In this document: positions 44,701 through 52,219 of the stretch, piece after piece
How positions within the stretch are numbered: position 1 is the first letter of the stretch
How the letters are laid out: each line of letters begins with the position of its first letter
Source: UBA11346 sp038060575
GTDB lineage: Bacteria > Planctomycetota > UBA11346
Length of the DNA: 64,000 nucleotides
Direction: 5' to 3'
NCBI GenBank assembly: GCA_964652775.1
Contig: CAZZAM010000018.1
Coordinates: 1-64,000, forward strand
Notes under the pieces: generated by a model
Database searches by the model: none
What the model saw: the letters and a program-made list of their open reading frames with translations, nothing else
What the model was told of the DNA's origin: nothing
Program-made: the position numbers and the translations under genes

Positions 44701-45330
44701 CGCTACCTGCGTGGTTTGATGACCCTTGCAAATCCAGCGCACACGGTCATTCCGCTGCTGCCATCCGACTCGGATTGGTCGAACGTATGGTCCACGGTGT
44801 CGCCGATCACGCTGGGCGCAGAATTCATTTACGCCGGAGCTCCCGCCGAAGCCACCGCTTATGTCGCCTACGATCAGAATAATTTTTACGCCGCGATTGC
44901 GGTTGCCGACACTACGCCGTACCCGCGCCGGACTGGAGCTTCGGCCACCACCGGCGACGGCGTGGTGATCGGACTTGCGCTCGATGATCGCGACAAAGTC
45001 AGCAACGCAGCGTTCATACTCGCCCTCCATGACGCGAGCGGAGTTCCGCAAATCGACCTGGTCAGTGGAACCTGGGCTGCGGATCCCAGTCAAGTCGGGG
45101 CACCAACTGTGCGGGTGCTGCGTGGGGCCGGTCGCCAAGTCTATCAACTTGTCGTGCCCTGGGCCTTGCTGCGCCGCAATCCCGGCACCCAGCTACGCAA
45201 CCTCGGCTTGGCAGTAATCGACCGCACCGCGCAAGGCGCATTGGGCGTCCGCACGTGGGGCACCGGCCTGATTGATGGCGTGAGTCCCAACAATTGGCCC
45301 AAGGTTGCTCTGCAGCCAGAGAAAAAATAA
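38722..45330 (+). CDS. Giant secreted protein: jelly-roll domains, TPR region, PQQ-like beta-propeller, CBM9-like C-terminus
   Basis: 2202 aa, with a signal peptide (MLRTLYALVALCLIIALPAV). Residues about 30-225 resemble a concanavalin-like/DUF1349 fold (WTSSDGWSWQRLLTMPR). About 255-440 have the WWLCGPFPAR and VAGRNSVVVVVTADN pattern of a second beta domain. About 450-1150 are helical TPR-type repeats (AALFERARFHAQLRDQAACE, GDTPGAIAAYRQALAQLP). About 1190-1980 hold PQQ/BamB-like propeller blades (DLASGAVRWRTTADRL, DATSGGLIWRWQPVDDV). About 2040-2202 match a family 9-like carbohydrate-binding domain (TAYVAYDQNNFYAAIAVAD). Likely exported or surface-bound, with binding and scaffolding roles; no catalytic motif seen. 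The next gene starts eight bases after its stop. Confidence 0.85.
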   Translation: MLRTLYALVALCLIIALPAVELTLASPGWSDHAAAEAKPACTRANGQAIVTVSAAHYARCELPCPSDGSDDAPLRIDTRLAITAEGPLHRQPGLLTLVWPTGLFAIGVVPSDGDKTHVRTAIARWIDGSKRGETVAAVELPSGAVPAFLRLIVTARDVSAWTSSDGWSWQRLLTMPRSGGAFASAPTTIALGKGWPDDKQGTSLDAKVEFKGKNPQIGVGTYSFLSALIANTSATLPSSQFPDYAKVSSREDSLEALRALSIPRQWWLCGPFPARQVNDLTPFGPETKAFNPADAFPGVNKDKPLAWKEHRIGDGPNDHIVLASSIIPGDKGQARCAATIIECREPRHERFLFDGNLRIALYVNSQLIAHERQDERSAETEADRHVVVAPLVAGRNSVVVVVTADNNGTATFTLRHDAGDPRLHIQLNKRLAIDFPDDVETASSTLLETARLWEQLGYAAEAVRASQEAASLTDAPPEQVEAALFERARFHAQLRDQAACESDIREMQQKWSADADIKPLYIAQRTAQLWLRLNQADKALALLRDAAKLPGLSDDDQAELTQERLRLVAAARDPAAVLAEMRAIIDVLPTTSVLRGMLFAELASRLHGLGQANDRELQAALTSTDTRVLRRTAGIAAESKQTAMWLAALTAVAALPTTGPFDSPLIALAEARAVSGDTPGAIAAYRQALAQLPTRPATTGTADESLATLRVAFIRATLSEQDAGISLLRQAAAAPTSTSPLLSAVILALAKPDQREDIANALYKGSEDAYQNGQHSEAAVLVRLLFRAFPECGKQTSDVCVKFGIWPFPWQSKDPDSARSALLWYEGSSPLLPKGVSGSWHWRLAIARKLIEQGEFTVAIQCINTGLWVTDDIQSRIEYLAGLGELYVSAGYPERAAWFYKRIQEIGDLQPIDERTLRSARGRLIELGRMRGVNQNTVLAFTGTALLRSAQAAVDSGNMAEAIAAYHKLIATSPGQAVRQTGGRARGMVTWCAEQLRRLPGAEVATYRRQVGPTVTRALAQARNQDDAVALERLAIEHPLAGEAGEALILIARRYLACGADALAAGTIERLVREFTLPEPTRSELLVAALRAAVRVNDRAVFARLTAEFIASAKPVVDGNPVDAKAWSSELGQQLNSTMNDALPTAAIGVAPLALTAEQVRDTRRFISDGGRTVHVVPRAGIGNGCAYVHSGVDGVLLDLASGAVRWRTTADRLFNQGKIEANFPGLSDMGTVVVGSRCVARTQRNGRWCLEARDTVTGSLVWSSETLSELAGLTVCSSPSSDGYHAIAICTDGTALRIVAIALSTGRLAWLTPLTVRATDLGFAGRPDSGFELAAPTIAGRDGYCATDGGAVLSFDCGSGAVRWITTYVRSSHGEQQGAQAVSERLRRPPSRVQVGNESVVVLPRDTLALLCFARSDGSKRWQRDFPACRLVTGLATAQNRERVITQGSEVQCLDATSGGLIWRWQPVDDVTIGCGALTANSVFVATAAALYRLDLTTGNQLGTVPWKALGVVGSAPANLEWANDRLVGTGNGGVAMLSSTGKTAAGLPPLLRTPLRSGREIIPTSGVTAVAPGAPLALAWRLPCPRILEMLQPVDAQPGELIIHTTESIMRLDVAAPAVAWKTAIPSDTYDIRCAHDAVLAIGRATFMMLGRADGAVRWCEPVGIFNPLTDPTNLPQIALGETTVMAYVSGWGDRVKIVDRSTGKLIRTIGFTNRDARSIGAGEYAGKISMVYRLAGKISVAHHEVASGKLLSNVDLGIAESPMSVITMPGGTELLIAGATSTVVDLRTGNARVLDIAFPEEVLSTGRHGDAFSVWGFSGNRADWIWSLWKPTDKSAVLREKVHGGWSTPDGAHLLGYRVSSDQLYRFTYTKEGPIGVVSKTRDGQQRWLTITASRPWERNYYQIGANATHVYSLFEVQAHAQPVHQRIEVMSATDGKVVASSPLPGRAIALQSGGQLVGHTWVIAGDQQILGLVPAAEIPTNDPSLTGTPRYLRGLMTLANPAHTVIPLLPSDSDWSNVWSTVSPITLGAEFIYAGAPAEATAYVAYDQNNFYAAIAVADTTPYPRRTGASATTGDGVVIGLALDDRDKVSNAAFILALHDASGVPQIDLVSGTWAADPSQVGAPTVRVLRGAGRQVYQLVVPWALLRRNPGTQLRNLGLAVIDRTAQGALGVRTWGTGLIDGVSPNNWPKVALQPEKK

Positions 45331-45338
45331 GCTTTATC

Positions 45339-45656
45339 ATGCCGTCACTCCTCAATGCGCTTGGCCTGGACGATGTTCAATCGCTTACGTTCACCGATAA
45401 CGCCGCTCCACAGCGCGTCCACCGCCCACCAGCCGATCGCATTCCCGCCATCGCGGCTGAGTTATCCCGACTGCGCGACGTCGGCGACAAAATGAAAAAG
45501 ATCAAGGTCGTCCGTCGCCACATGATCACGATCACCGGCACTCGCGGCAGCGGACAACTTGTCGTGTACAACCGCTCCATCGTCCAATCACCGATTGATA
45601 CGAGTGTCATCGAGGACACCAACCAGCTCATCAAACTGCTTGGTCTCGCCAAGTGA
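45339..45656 (+). CDS. Small conserved-looking hypothetical protein
   Basis: The 105-aa protein has no signal peptide or membrane segment. The middle is basic (VGDKMKKIKVVRRHMITITG) and the C-terminus is helical (IEDTNQLIKLLGLAK). No family recognised. ATG 45339 sits eight bases after the giant gene stop and 59 bases before the GH9 start, so it is part of the same transcription unit. The compact operon position supports it being real. Confidence 0.65.
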   Translation: MPSLLNALGLDDVQSLTFTDNAAPQRVHRPPADRIPAIAAELSRLRDVGDKMKKIKVVRRHMITITGTRGSGQLVVYNRSIVQSPIDTSVIEDTNQLIKLLGLAK

Positions 45657-45715
45657 CAGCGCCTTCGTCACGTCACGCATAACGACAGCGCATCCCAACT
45701 CGCCAGGAGTCAGCC

Positions 45716-47986
45716 GTGCCCAGTCAGCCAAATATGACCTTGATCTGCGCCGTCAGGCCGGATGTCCTCGCCATCCACATCACCGAGGGTCACGTCGAGA
45801 CCGGAAGTAGCGAACCATATCACCAGCAGCCCGGTGATGTCATCGAGGAGGTTCCTGGCTATCAGCAATGGCTACGACGGAACGGCGCCTATCTCGGAAC
45901 ATTGTGCGGGCCCGAGCGCAACATCCTCTATGCAAGTGAACGGCCGGTCATGGCGCCGCTCGATACGCAAGCCGCCGATCGCGTGGAATCCTTTCTGATC
46001 CAATCCGCTGGCGAGGCAACAGCGCGGCCGCCGCTCCGCGTCGCACGGAAATCCAAACCGGCCGATCTGGCGCGCACCGGACCATCGACCTTTATTCCAG
46101 TTCAAGTCCACGTGCTCTATCTGTTCCTTACTCAACCGTTGCACGAAGGGCAGACGTGCCGCATCAGCTTTCCAGGACTGGGTTGGAGCAACGTCGGATA
46201 CCTGCACGACACCCGCAACCAGCGCAGCGCGGCCGTGCATGTCAGCCAACTGGGATTTCGCCCGGATGATCCGCTCAAGGTGGCTTTCCTATCCTGTTGG
46301 TGCGGCCCGGCCGGTGGGCTGGATTATGGCGACTGCTTGGCATTCCAGGTCGTGCGTGACGACGATGGCCACGAGGTGCTGACCGGAGTCGCACGCCTTG
46401 CGCGCGGATCCAGCGATGCCGAAGACGGACTTGGGCTCAACTACAATTTTGCGAACGTTTACGAGATGGACCTCTCGCCCCTGAAAACTCCGGGCAGTTA
46501 CCGCGTGAGCGTCGCCGGCGTCGGCTGCTCGTATCCATTCACCATCGCCGACACGGTATGGCGGGACTCATTTTACCATTCCGCCAGATCCTTTTATCAC
46601 CAGCGGTCAGGTCTGGCGCTCACCGATCCTTATACCACGTTCCATCGGCCGCGTGGATTCCATCCCGATGATGGACGCCGCATCGTCACCAGCACCGCCA
46701 CGTTGATGGATTCGGGAAATGGCCTGAATCGCCAGGATACCAATTTCGGTAATCTGGTTCGTGGCATGACGACCACAACGTTGACCGGTGTCTGGGGTGG
46801 ATACTTCGACGCCGGTGACTGGGACCGCCGCATTCAGCATCTGTCCGCGGCACGTTACCTCCTTGATCTGTTGGAACTGTTCCCGGATTTCTTCGCAGCC
46901 CTGTCGCTTAACATTCCTGAGTCGCACGTACCCGGGGCAGATGTGCTACATGAGGCGCTATACAATCTCGATGGCTACCGGCGGATGCAGTGCGCCGACG
47001 GCGGCATCCGCGGTGGCATCGAATCAATGGAGCATCCGATCCATGGCGAAGCCAGTTGGAACGACTCACTGACGGCGATTGCCTATGCGCCCGATCCGTG
47101 GTCGAGCTATCAGTACGTGGCGACGGCCGCCGCCGCCGCTCGACTACTCCAGCCCTGGGATGCCGCACGATCCACGGTGTATGCCACCAGCGCGCGCAGA
47201 GCGATGGACTGGGCCGAGGCAACCCGCAATGCTCCCGAGCATGAGCCCTATCGCGTGCAGATCGAAAATTTCCGCCAATTCGCCGCCGCTGAGCTGTATC
47301 GCCTGACCGCAGATCCGCGGTGGCAGAGCCTGCTATTAGCGTCCTTCCGCGACGCGACAGCCGCCGGCGGCACGTTGAGTTCCGATGCCTGTTGGAGTTT
47401 CGCACGCGCCAACGTTCCCGGCGCGGACACGCAGATCCAGGCCACCTGCCGACAACAATTATTCGCCGAAGCTGACGAGCTGCTGGCGGCGGGCGCGCAA
47501 ACTGCCTACGGCTGGATCAAGCCCGCACGCAATCTCGCCCAACACGGGACGTTCGCTGCCCCAGTGCACGCGATCGGTTTGGTGCGGGCACATGTGCTCA
47601 GCGGCGATGCTCGCTATCTGAGTGGTTTGATCCGCGCATGCCAATGCGGCGCTGGCGCCAATCCCGCGAACCTCTGCTTCACCACCGGGCTGGGTCACGA
47701 AGCCGTCCAGCATCCGCTGCACATCGACTCGCGCATCACCGGTCGCGCGCCGCCCAAAGGCATCACCGTGTTCGGACCCTGCGATATCCGCTCGCCGCAA
47801 ATCCTGTGGGGCAGATGGGCGCACGACTTGCTGAAACCGATGTGCCATCCGCCAACTCCGGAATGGCCACCGATCGAAAGCTACTGGGACGTGTACTGGC
47901 ATCCACCGATCTGCGAATTCACCGTCCAAAGTTCTCTGGCGCAAAACGCCTTCGTCTGGGGTTACCTCGCCGCGCGGGGACACTGA
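45716..47986 (+). CDS. Glycoside hydrolase family 9 with N-terminal Ig-like domain, no signal peptide
   Basis: The 756-aa protein has a CelD_N-type Ig-like domain (about 160-275, VHVSQLGFRPDDPLKVAFL) and a GH9 (alpha/alpha)6 barrel (about 285-755). The catalytic Asp pair is in WGGYFDAGDWDRR, a substrate loop in CFTTGLGHEAVQHPLHIDSR, and the proton-donor Glu near the end in HPPICEFTVQSSLAQNAF. Family activities are endoglucanase, cellobiohydrolase or exo-glucosaminidase. The first 150 residues have no assignment. The GTG start has AGGAG six bases upstream, and no signal peptide is present. It may act inside the cell on oligosaccharides or be exported otherwise. Confidence 0.92.
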   Translation: MPSQPNMTLICAVRPDVLAIHITEGHVETGSSEPYHQQPGDVIEEVPGYQQWLRRNGAYLGTLCGPERNILYASERPVMAPLDTQAADRVESFLIQSAGEATARPPLRVARKSKPADLARTGPSTFIPVQVHVLYLFLTQPLHEGQTCRISFPGLGWSNVGYLHDTRNQRSAAVHVSQLGFRPDDPLKVAFLSCWCGPAGGLDYGDCLAFQVVRDDDGHEVLTGVARLARGSSDAEDGLGLNYNFANVYEMDLSPLKTPGSYRVSVAGVGCSYPFTIADTVWRDSFYHSARSFYHQRSGLALTDPYTTFHRPRGFHPDDGRRIVTSTATLMDSGNGLNRQDTNFGNLVRGMTTTTLTGVWGGYFDAGDWDRRIQHLSAARYLLDLLELFPDFFAALSLNIPESHVPGADVLHEALYNLDGYRRMQCADGGIRGGIESMEHPIHGEASWNDSLTAIAYAPDPWSSYQYVATAAAAARLLQPWDAARSTVYATSARRAMDWAEATRNAPEHEPYRVQIENFRQFAAAELYRLTADPRWQSLLLASFRDATAAGGTLSSDACWSFARANVPGADTQIQATCRQQLFAEADELLAAGAQTAYGWIKPARNLAQHGTFAAPVHAIGLVRAHVLSGDARYLSGLIRACQCGAGANPANLCFTTGLGHEAVQHPLHIDSRITGRAPPKGITVFGPCDIRSPQILWGRWAHDLLKPMCHPPTPEWPPIESYWDVYWHPPICEFTVQSSLAQNAFVWGYLAARGH

Positions 47987-48014
47987 CACTCAAAGCCGCA
48001 GTCCGGAAATTAAA

Positions 48015-48211
48015 CCTAGATCCAGCAATGGCGGATTTACTACAGAGGCACAGAGAAAGGCATTGTAGCGAGATGCCTTCATGAAATCGACATCACCTGT
48101 TTGGTAAACCCATTCAGAGCCGTCGATATCCACACAGCTGTCGTCTCTGTGGCACTCTGGGCTCCGCCGTGCCTCTGTGGCAAGTCTTCTATCGCCGACT
48201 TTGGATTAAAA
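48015..48211. repeat. F5 phrase hairpin (ACAGAGGCACAGAG family)
   Basis: Left box CCTAGATCCAGCAATGGCGG (48015-48034) matches the inverse of the F4 right end (CCTAGATCCGGCGATGGG). Arms TACAGAGGCACAGAG and GTGCCTCTGTGGC are inverted. The core TCACCTGTTTGGTAAA is at 48093-48108. The right end abuts the reverse stop TCA at 48212 of the SASA esterase. Convergent junction. Confidence 0.82.
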
Positions 48212-50185
48212 TCAGAAGCGATTCACCGAGCGAAAATCGACAGCCTTGCCGGCCTCGGCGATGATGATCCAGCCCGCATCGTCCATGGGTGCGCTAAATT
48301 TCACGTAGCGGACGCCGTCCGTGGTCGTCTCAGTATAGGCGAGCGGCTTGCCGTTGGATTCCACCTCGAATCCCTTCCACTCCGCCGGGATATAGGCCAA
48401 CATCGGGGCGCTGGGGGTCGTGGTCGGTTTTGGCTGTCCAGTCGACATCAGCCGGACCTGGAAGACGTAGCCGCCGCGACGGACATGCACGATCTGCATC
48501 TCCACGCGGGCCTTGGAATCCTCGGGGCTGAGCAGTTGCGGCGCAGCCCGGCATTCGGCGTTGAGAAAAAAAACAGGCTTGGTCGCAGGATTCACCCGGC
48601 AGGGCGAAGCCGGCAAACCGGCACTGTTGAACAACGTCTCATGCGGATTGCTGTTTTCGGCGTAGGCGACGGTCTCCAGATCGGCAAGGTCGGGATGGGA
48701 GACGACTATCGTGTCTGTGCCGACGGTTTTCACCTGGCCCCACCTAGTCAATCCGGCTTTGTTGCTCACAAAGATGCCGCTGATACCATCGATCGACGGT
48801 TGATAGACCAGCGTGTTGTCGCCGACCAGATCAAAGCGGAGAGTCGCCGTACCACCCACGATCTTCGCCTCTGCCAGCCGTGGTCCAGTGTATGAATGCT
48901 TCTGGCCATAGCTCACCGTCAGGGCCGCCAGCGCAAGGCGCCGTCCGGCTTCGACCTTCTGCAACCAATGCCCAGTTCCAGTGCCAAGATCCCCCATCTC
49001 CACGCATGCTATGTGCCCATCCGCTCCGAATGCGGCAAGCGCCTGCTCCTGGACCAGCCAATTCCGGGACGAGCGGTGATGATACGTGCGCAACGGCCGT
49101 AGTGGTGGCGGCAACTGCGTGTCGCGGGCCAGGGTGCCCCAGATGAAATGCAGTTCCTGCCCGAAGAGCGTGCGCCATTGCCGAACCATCGCCGCCAAGC
49201 GTTCGCCATAGGGTCCATCGGGCCCGGATTCGCCTTGATGCCAGATCGCACCGCGCAGCGCGAAAGGTGCTAGCGGGTATATCCGCGTATTATAGTTCAC
49301 GGATGGGAAATCGACAAAGCCTGTACCGTGGCCCGGCCACGACCCCTTGCCGGATGTCTTCCAGCGGGCTTCCGCCTGTTTGAAACTGTCCCAGGTGGTC
49401 AAGCCACTCGTCGTGCCCCGCGTAACCTGCTGCGCAGCCTGCTTAGCCAGGAACTCCTGGTAAAAGTTAGCGGCCTTGTCCGTGCTTGGCAGCGCCTCCA
49501 GAGTTTCGCGGGCCATCCACGCGGCCTGGTTGGATCCTGAAACGGCCACCACCACCACACCGACCGGGACATTGAGCGTATCGCGGAGCACGCGAGCGAA
49601 ACTATGCGGTGGGCCCAGGAGGGCTGGCGCCGGATCCTCCTTCATACGTTGCCAGGGTGCAGCGCCGGTACCGCCCAGATGCAGGTCTGGCAACGGATCT
49701 AGACTGGCACCGTAGCCAAGTCGACCGTAGTCGCAGAGGCGGATCTCGGGTTTTCCACCCGGGGTCACAGGAGAGATATGGTGCGGATAGATGCCGGTGC
49801 TCGTATCAGGCCCCTCGGTAACCATGTTGGATTGCCCAGCCGCCAGCCAGATCTCGCCAACTAGAACATTACTGCGCGTGATTGACTTGTCGCCGATGCG
49901 TACATCCAACGCCCGACCTTCGCGGCTGGCGACCAGCGGATCGAGGATCGTCTTCCAGTAGCCGCGTGCATCAGCGGACGCTGTCTTCTTCTGGCCGGCA
50001 AAGCTGACTTCGACCTGTGTCCCGGCTGCCGCCCAGCCCCAGATCGGCACCGGCATCTCGCGCTGGAGGATCATGTTGTCTTGAAATATATTGGCGAGGC
50101 GGTCCTCGGCAAAGGCGGTGACGACCAGCAACGTTAGGAGGGCAGAGGGCAGGATGCATGGCGGAGCTCGGCGCAACGTGGACAT
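48212..50185 (-). CDS. Secreted SASA-family esterase (sialate O-acetylesterase-like)
   Basis: The 657-aa protein has a signal peptide (MSTLRRAPPCILPSALLTLL) and the SGNH/SASA pattern: LANIFQDNMILQREMPVPIWG, EIWLAAGQSNM with the block I Ser, SGSNQAAW, and GAIWHQGESGPDG. The C-terminal 150 residues are a beta domain. It deacetylates sugars outside the cell, probably acetylated polysaccharide. ATG 50185 has GGAG upstream and begins the signal peptide; the earlier ATG at 50236 does not. It lies opposite GH9 across an F5 hairpin, and a dyad lies upstream. Confidence 0.9.
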   Translation of the reverse strand: MSTLRRAPPCILPSALLTLLVVTAFAEDRLANIFQDNMILQREMPVPIWGWAAAGTQVEVSFAGQKKTASADARGYWKTILDPLVASREGRALDVRIGDKSITRSNVLVGEIWLAAGQSNMVTEGPDTSTGIYPHHISPVTPGGKPEIRLCDYGRLGYGASLDPLPDLHLGGTGAAPWQRMKEDPAPALLGPPHSFARVLRDTLNVPVGVVVVAVSGSNQAAWMARETLEALPSTDKAANFYQEFLAKQAAQQVTRGTTSGLTTWDSFKQAEARWKTSGKGSWPGHGTGFVDFPSVNYNTRIYPLAPFALRGAIWHQGESGPDGPYGERLAAMVRQWRTLFGQELHFIWGTLARDTQLPPPLRPLRTYHHRSSRNWLVQEQALAAFGADGHIACVEMGDLGTGTGHWLQKVEAGRRLALAALTVSYGQKHSYTGPRLAEAKIVGGTATLRFDLVGDNTLVYQPSIDGISGIFVSNKAGLTRWGQVKTVGTDTIVVSHPDLADLETVAYAENSNPHETLFNSAGLPASPCRVNPATKPVFFLNAECRAAPQLLSPEDSKARVEMQIVHVRRGGYVFQVRLMSTGQPKPTTTPSAPMLAYIPAEWKGFEVESNGKPLAYTETTTDGVRYVKFSAPMDDAGWIIIAEAGKAVDFRSVNRF

Positions 50186-50273
50186 GGTTCTAACTCCGGT
50201 AATGAGTGGCCGACACGCGACGCCTACATTCATCATGATGGATTCCGGAAGGCTACTGTTTTATTGCAACGAA

Positions 50274-50290
50274 CACACGCAGTGCGTGTG
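50274..50290. promoter_or_regulatory. 17-bp dyad upstream of the esterase gene
   Basis: CACACGCA, one central base, then TGCGTGTG: a perfect inverted repeat 84 bases upstream of the SASA esterase start and next to an AT-rich TTTTATT. It could be an operator or a short hairpin. A related imperfect dyad lies at 38562-38583. Confidence 0.4.
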
Positions 50291-50385
50291 CTCCAACGCA
50301 GCACCCGATGCGGGCCTGTAGATCGCGCGAAAATAGAAATAACGAAACCACAAGGAATCAGAATGCAGCGGTCCGGAAGTCCGGA

Positions 50386-50802
50386 TTACGACATGTTGAA
50401 CGGATTGCGGATGCGCACGCCTTCAACGATGGCTCCATGCTGCATATCCTCGCTCATCAATTCTTTGCAGCCGGCAGACGCGGCAGCCATGACGATACAC
50501 GCATCCCAATGCGATATCTTGTTGATGATGTGGACGTCCAGGCCGCGCAAGATCAGATCCGCCGTAAGCGTCACAACTTCGTAGCGCAAACTGGTCGCTT
50601 GCACCAACGCACGCGATTGGGCTGAATCCATGCGCAACTTAGCCGTGAGCACACTATGCAGCTCAAGCATGACCTGCGTCGAGATCACCACGGTGGAAAC
50701 CTTTTCTACGTCGGCCATGCACTGACGGGCACGATCCCGTTTGCGCTGATCCCGTGGGTCGATGGCGTACGCCAGGATGTTTGTATCGAGAAACGTCTTC
50801 AC
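50386..50802 (-). CDS. vapC: PIN-domain toxin, VapC-like
   Basis: The 138-aa protein starts MKTFLDTNILAYA with the first PIN Asp, has Glu in STQVMLELHSVL, Asp in SHWDACIVMAAA and Asp in LMSEDMQHG: the four acidic residues of the RNase site. By family it cleaves specific tRNA or rRNA when its antitoxin is lost. The start overlaps the upstream antitoxin-like gene by four bases, the classical vapBC layout. Confidence 0.92.
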   Translation of the reverse strand: MKTFLDTNILAYAIDPRDQRKRDRARQCMADVEKVSTVVISTQVMLELHSVLTAKLRMDSAQSRALVQATSLRYEVVTLTADLILRGLDVHIINKISHWDACIVMAAASAGCKELMSEDMQHGAIVEGVRIRNPFNMS

Positions 50803-51056
50803 GTCGGCGTGGTCCGATAGAGATCGCCGCGCTGCCAGCCGCGACTTCCGTCAGCAGGCAATGGCGAAGGATCGACATGAGCCCCATCGGCCATCGCTAT
50901 CCAATCACGCAAGCTGAGACGTTCGCCGTCGGGCGCCGCCACGCGCTGCATGAGGACATCACGGACGAGGCGATTGAGCGAAATGTGCTCGCGACGAGCC
51001 ACATCCTTGGCGCGATCGAGGAGATCTTCATCGAGAGAAACCGTGAGATTGGGCAT
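50799..51056 (-). CDS. vapB: Antitoxin, ribbon-helix-helix type (VapB-like)
   Basis: The 85-aa protein has an N-terminal ribbon-helix-helix (LTVSLDEDLLDRAKDVARRE, SLNRLVRDVL) that would bind its own promoter. The C-terminal tail (LSLRDWIAMADGAHVDPSPL) would wrap the toxin. It overlaps vapC by four bases. Upstream of its start is GTGTTCACGTATAGCACAAA, which may hold the promoter. Confidence 0.85.
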   Translation of the reverse strand: MPNLTVSLDEDLLDRAKDVARREHISLNRLVRDVLMQRVAAPDGERLSLRDWIAMADGAHVDPSPLPADGSRGWQRGDLYRTTPT

Positions 51057-51415
51057 ATTGTGGTCCTGTGTTCACGTATAGCACAAACAGTGATGCAGAC
51101 AATCATAAAATCTGGACTTCTGTGGTGATCCGGTGCGTTGAGGCCGCCGGGTCGTCAAGGTCAAAACCGGCATCTACACCCCCGCCGATCTGCGCGGCCC
51201 AGCCAACGCCGCTGCGGCACTACCCAAGCATCGGCCCCTGCTGCGTCTGCGATCCCGGACAAGAAGCCGTCGGACGCAGTGCTGGATTTACGGTTGTGGC
51301 GTGGACGGAGTTTCTGTTCGATCGGTGGTGATTTGTAAACAGGGCCTGTGTCCAATGTTGCTATGTTCCGCCACCCTATGATTTTGTCTGAAAGTAATTT
51401 CGTACGCAGGCCTCA
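51057..51415. other. Intergenic stretch without a supported gene
   Basis: 359 bp between the antitoxin start and the broken lipoprotein gene. The open frames here have no start with a good SD and no recognisable protein. A GC-rich part (about 51130-51330) could be a gene remnant, but I cannot name it. Confidence 0.4.
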
Positions 51416-51801
51416 TTAATGCTGTACGGAATTGGGATTATCTGTGTAGATATAACCTTGATTGGCGTCCCCTCTAGACCATTCAAGGGTCATCTTTCGG
51501 CCTTTGATAAATAGTTTTGAGCCAACGTCTTTTATCTGCTTCTCGCCTTTCATGCCCGTTCCAGTATTTGCGTAAATTTCCGTCAATGATCCCGTAATTG
51601 TCACATCGTTAATCCCATCCATCTTCGATACCGCAACATACTGCACATCGTTTTCGCCACGCGCAGAAAATTTCACAACTAACAACTCTGGCCCATTTCT
51701 AAACTCATAAACGTTTTATCATAACTTACCAGCCTAGTAGGTCTTTCTGCCGGACTACATCCAACAAGCATGAACAGCATGAGAATTGCGAGGTGCTTCA
51801 T
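51416..51801 (-). pseudogene. Small lipoprotein gene with a one-base frameshift
   Basis: From ATG 51801 the minus strand reads a clear lipoprotein signal MKHLAILMLFMLVGC (lipobox LVGC), continues SPAERPTRLVSYDKT and soon hits a TAG. Shifting frame by one base near the AAAA run at about 51712-51718 restores VYEFRNGPELLVVKFSARGE and then about 80 more codons to 51416. The total length is one base short of a whole number of codons (386 nt). So this is a single-base deletion, real or a sequencing error. The region is distinctly more AT-rich than the neighbourhood, which suggests recent acquisition. Family unknown; no repeat disrupts it. Confidence 0.78.
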
Positions 51802-52219
51802 ACGTTATTCCGAGTGGGAAGATGTTGGACACGAACCGAATTTCATATCAACCGTATATCCAGTGGCTTGGCCAAATCAAATTCGACGTGTCTATCAACG
51901 CACGTTAATCATCAGCGGTCGGCGGAACCACCGACCATGCGGTAATTGTTCTGAATCCTCTGCTCTGCCGTGTGCTTCGCGGGACATTGAACACTACGCT
52001 TCAGTGCGTCTCAAATCGTGAACCCACCAACGTCCATGTTCCCATTGCCCCCAGCCGCACAGGGGTGCGGCGTTCCCGGGCCAAGGCATTGCGACATACC
52101 CTGGCTTTCTCGTATGCCGCGCTCCGGGCTACCGGCTCGAAATCTGCAAAATCTGCGCAATCTGTGGACTCTCCGACGAGGTTGCCCCCGCGCTTCGCGC
52201 CGTACCCTCTCGCCCCAGC
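51802..52219. other. Intergenic region with one F2 arm
   Basis: 418 bp between the lipoprotein gene and trpG/pabA. The first 220 bp are AT-richer, like the lipoprotein gene. An F2 phrase arm (AAATCTGCAAAATCTGCGC and on, 52139-52170) lies 50 bases before the GTG start. No gene supported. Confidence 0.5.

Noticed and set aside
51068..51338. Open frames between the antitoxin and the lipoprotein gene
   Set aside because: No SD, no family-like sequence, and compositional bias only. Described as a stretch with nothing supported.
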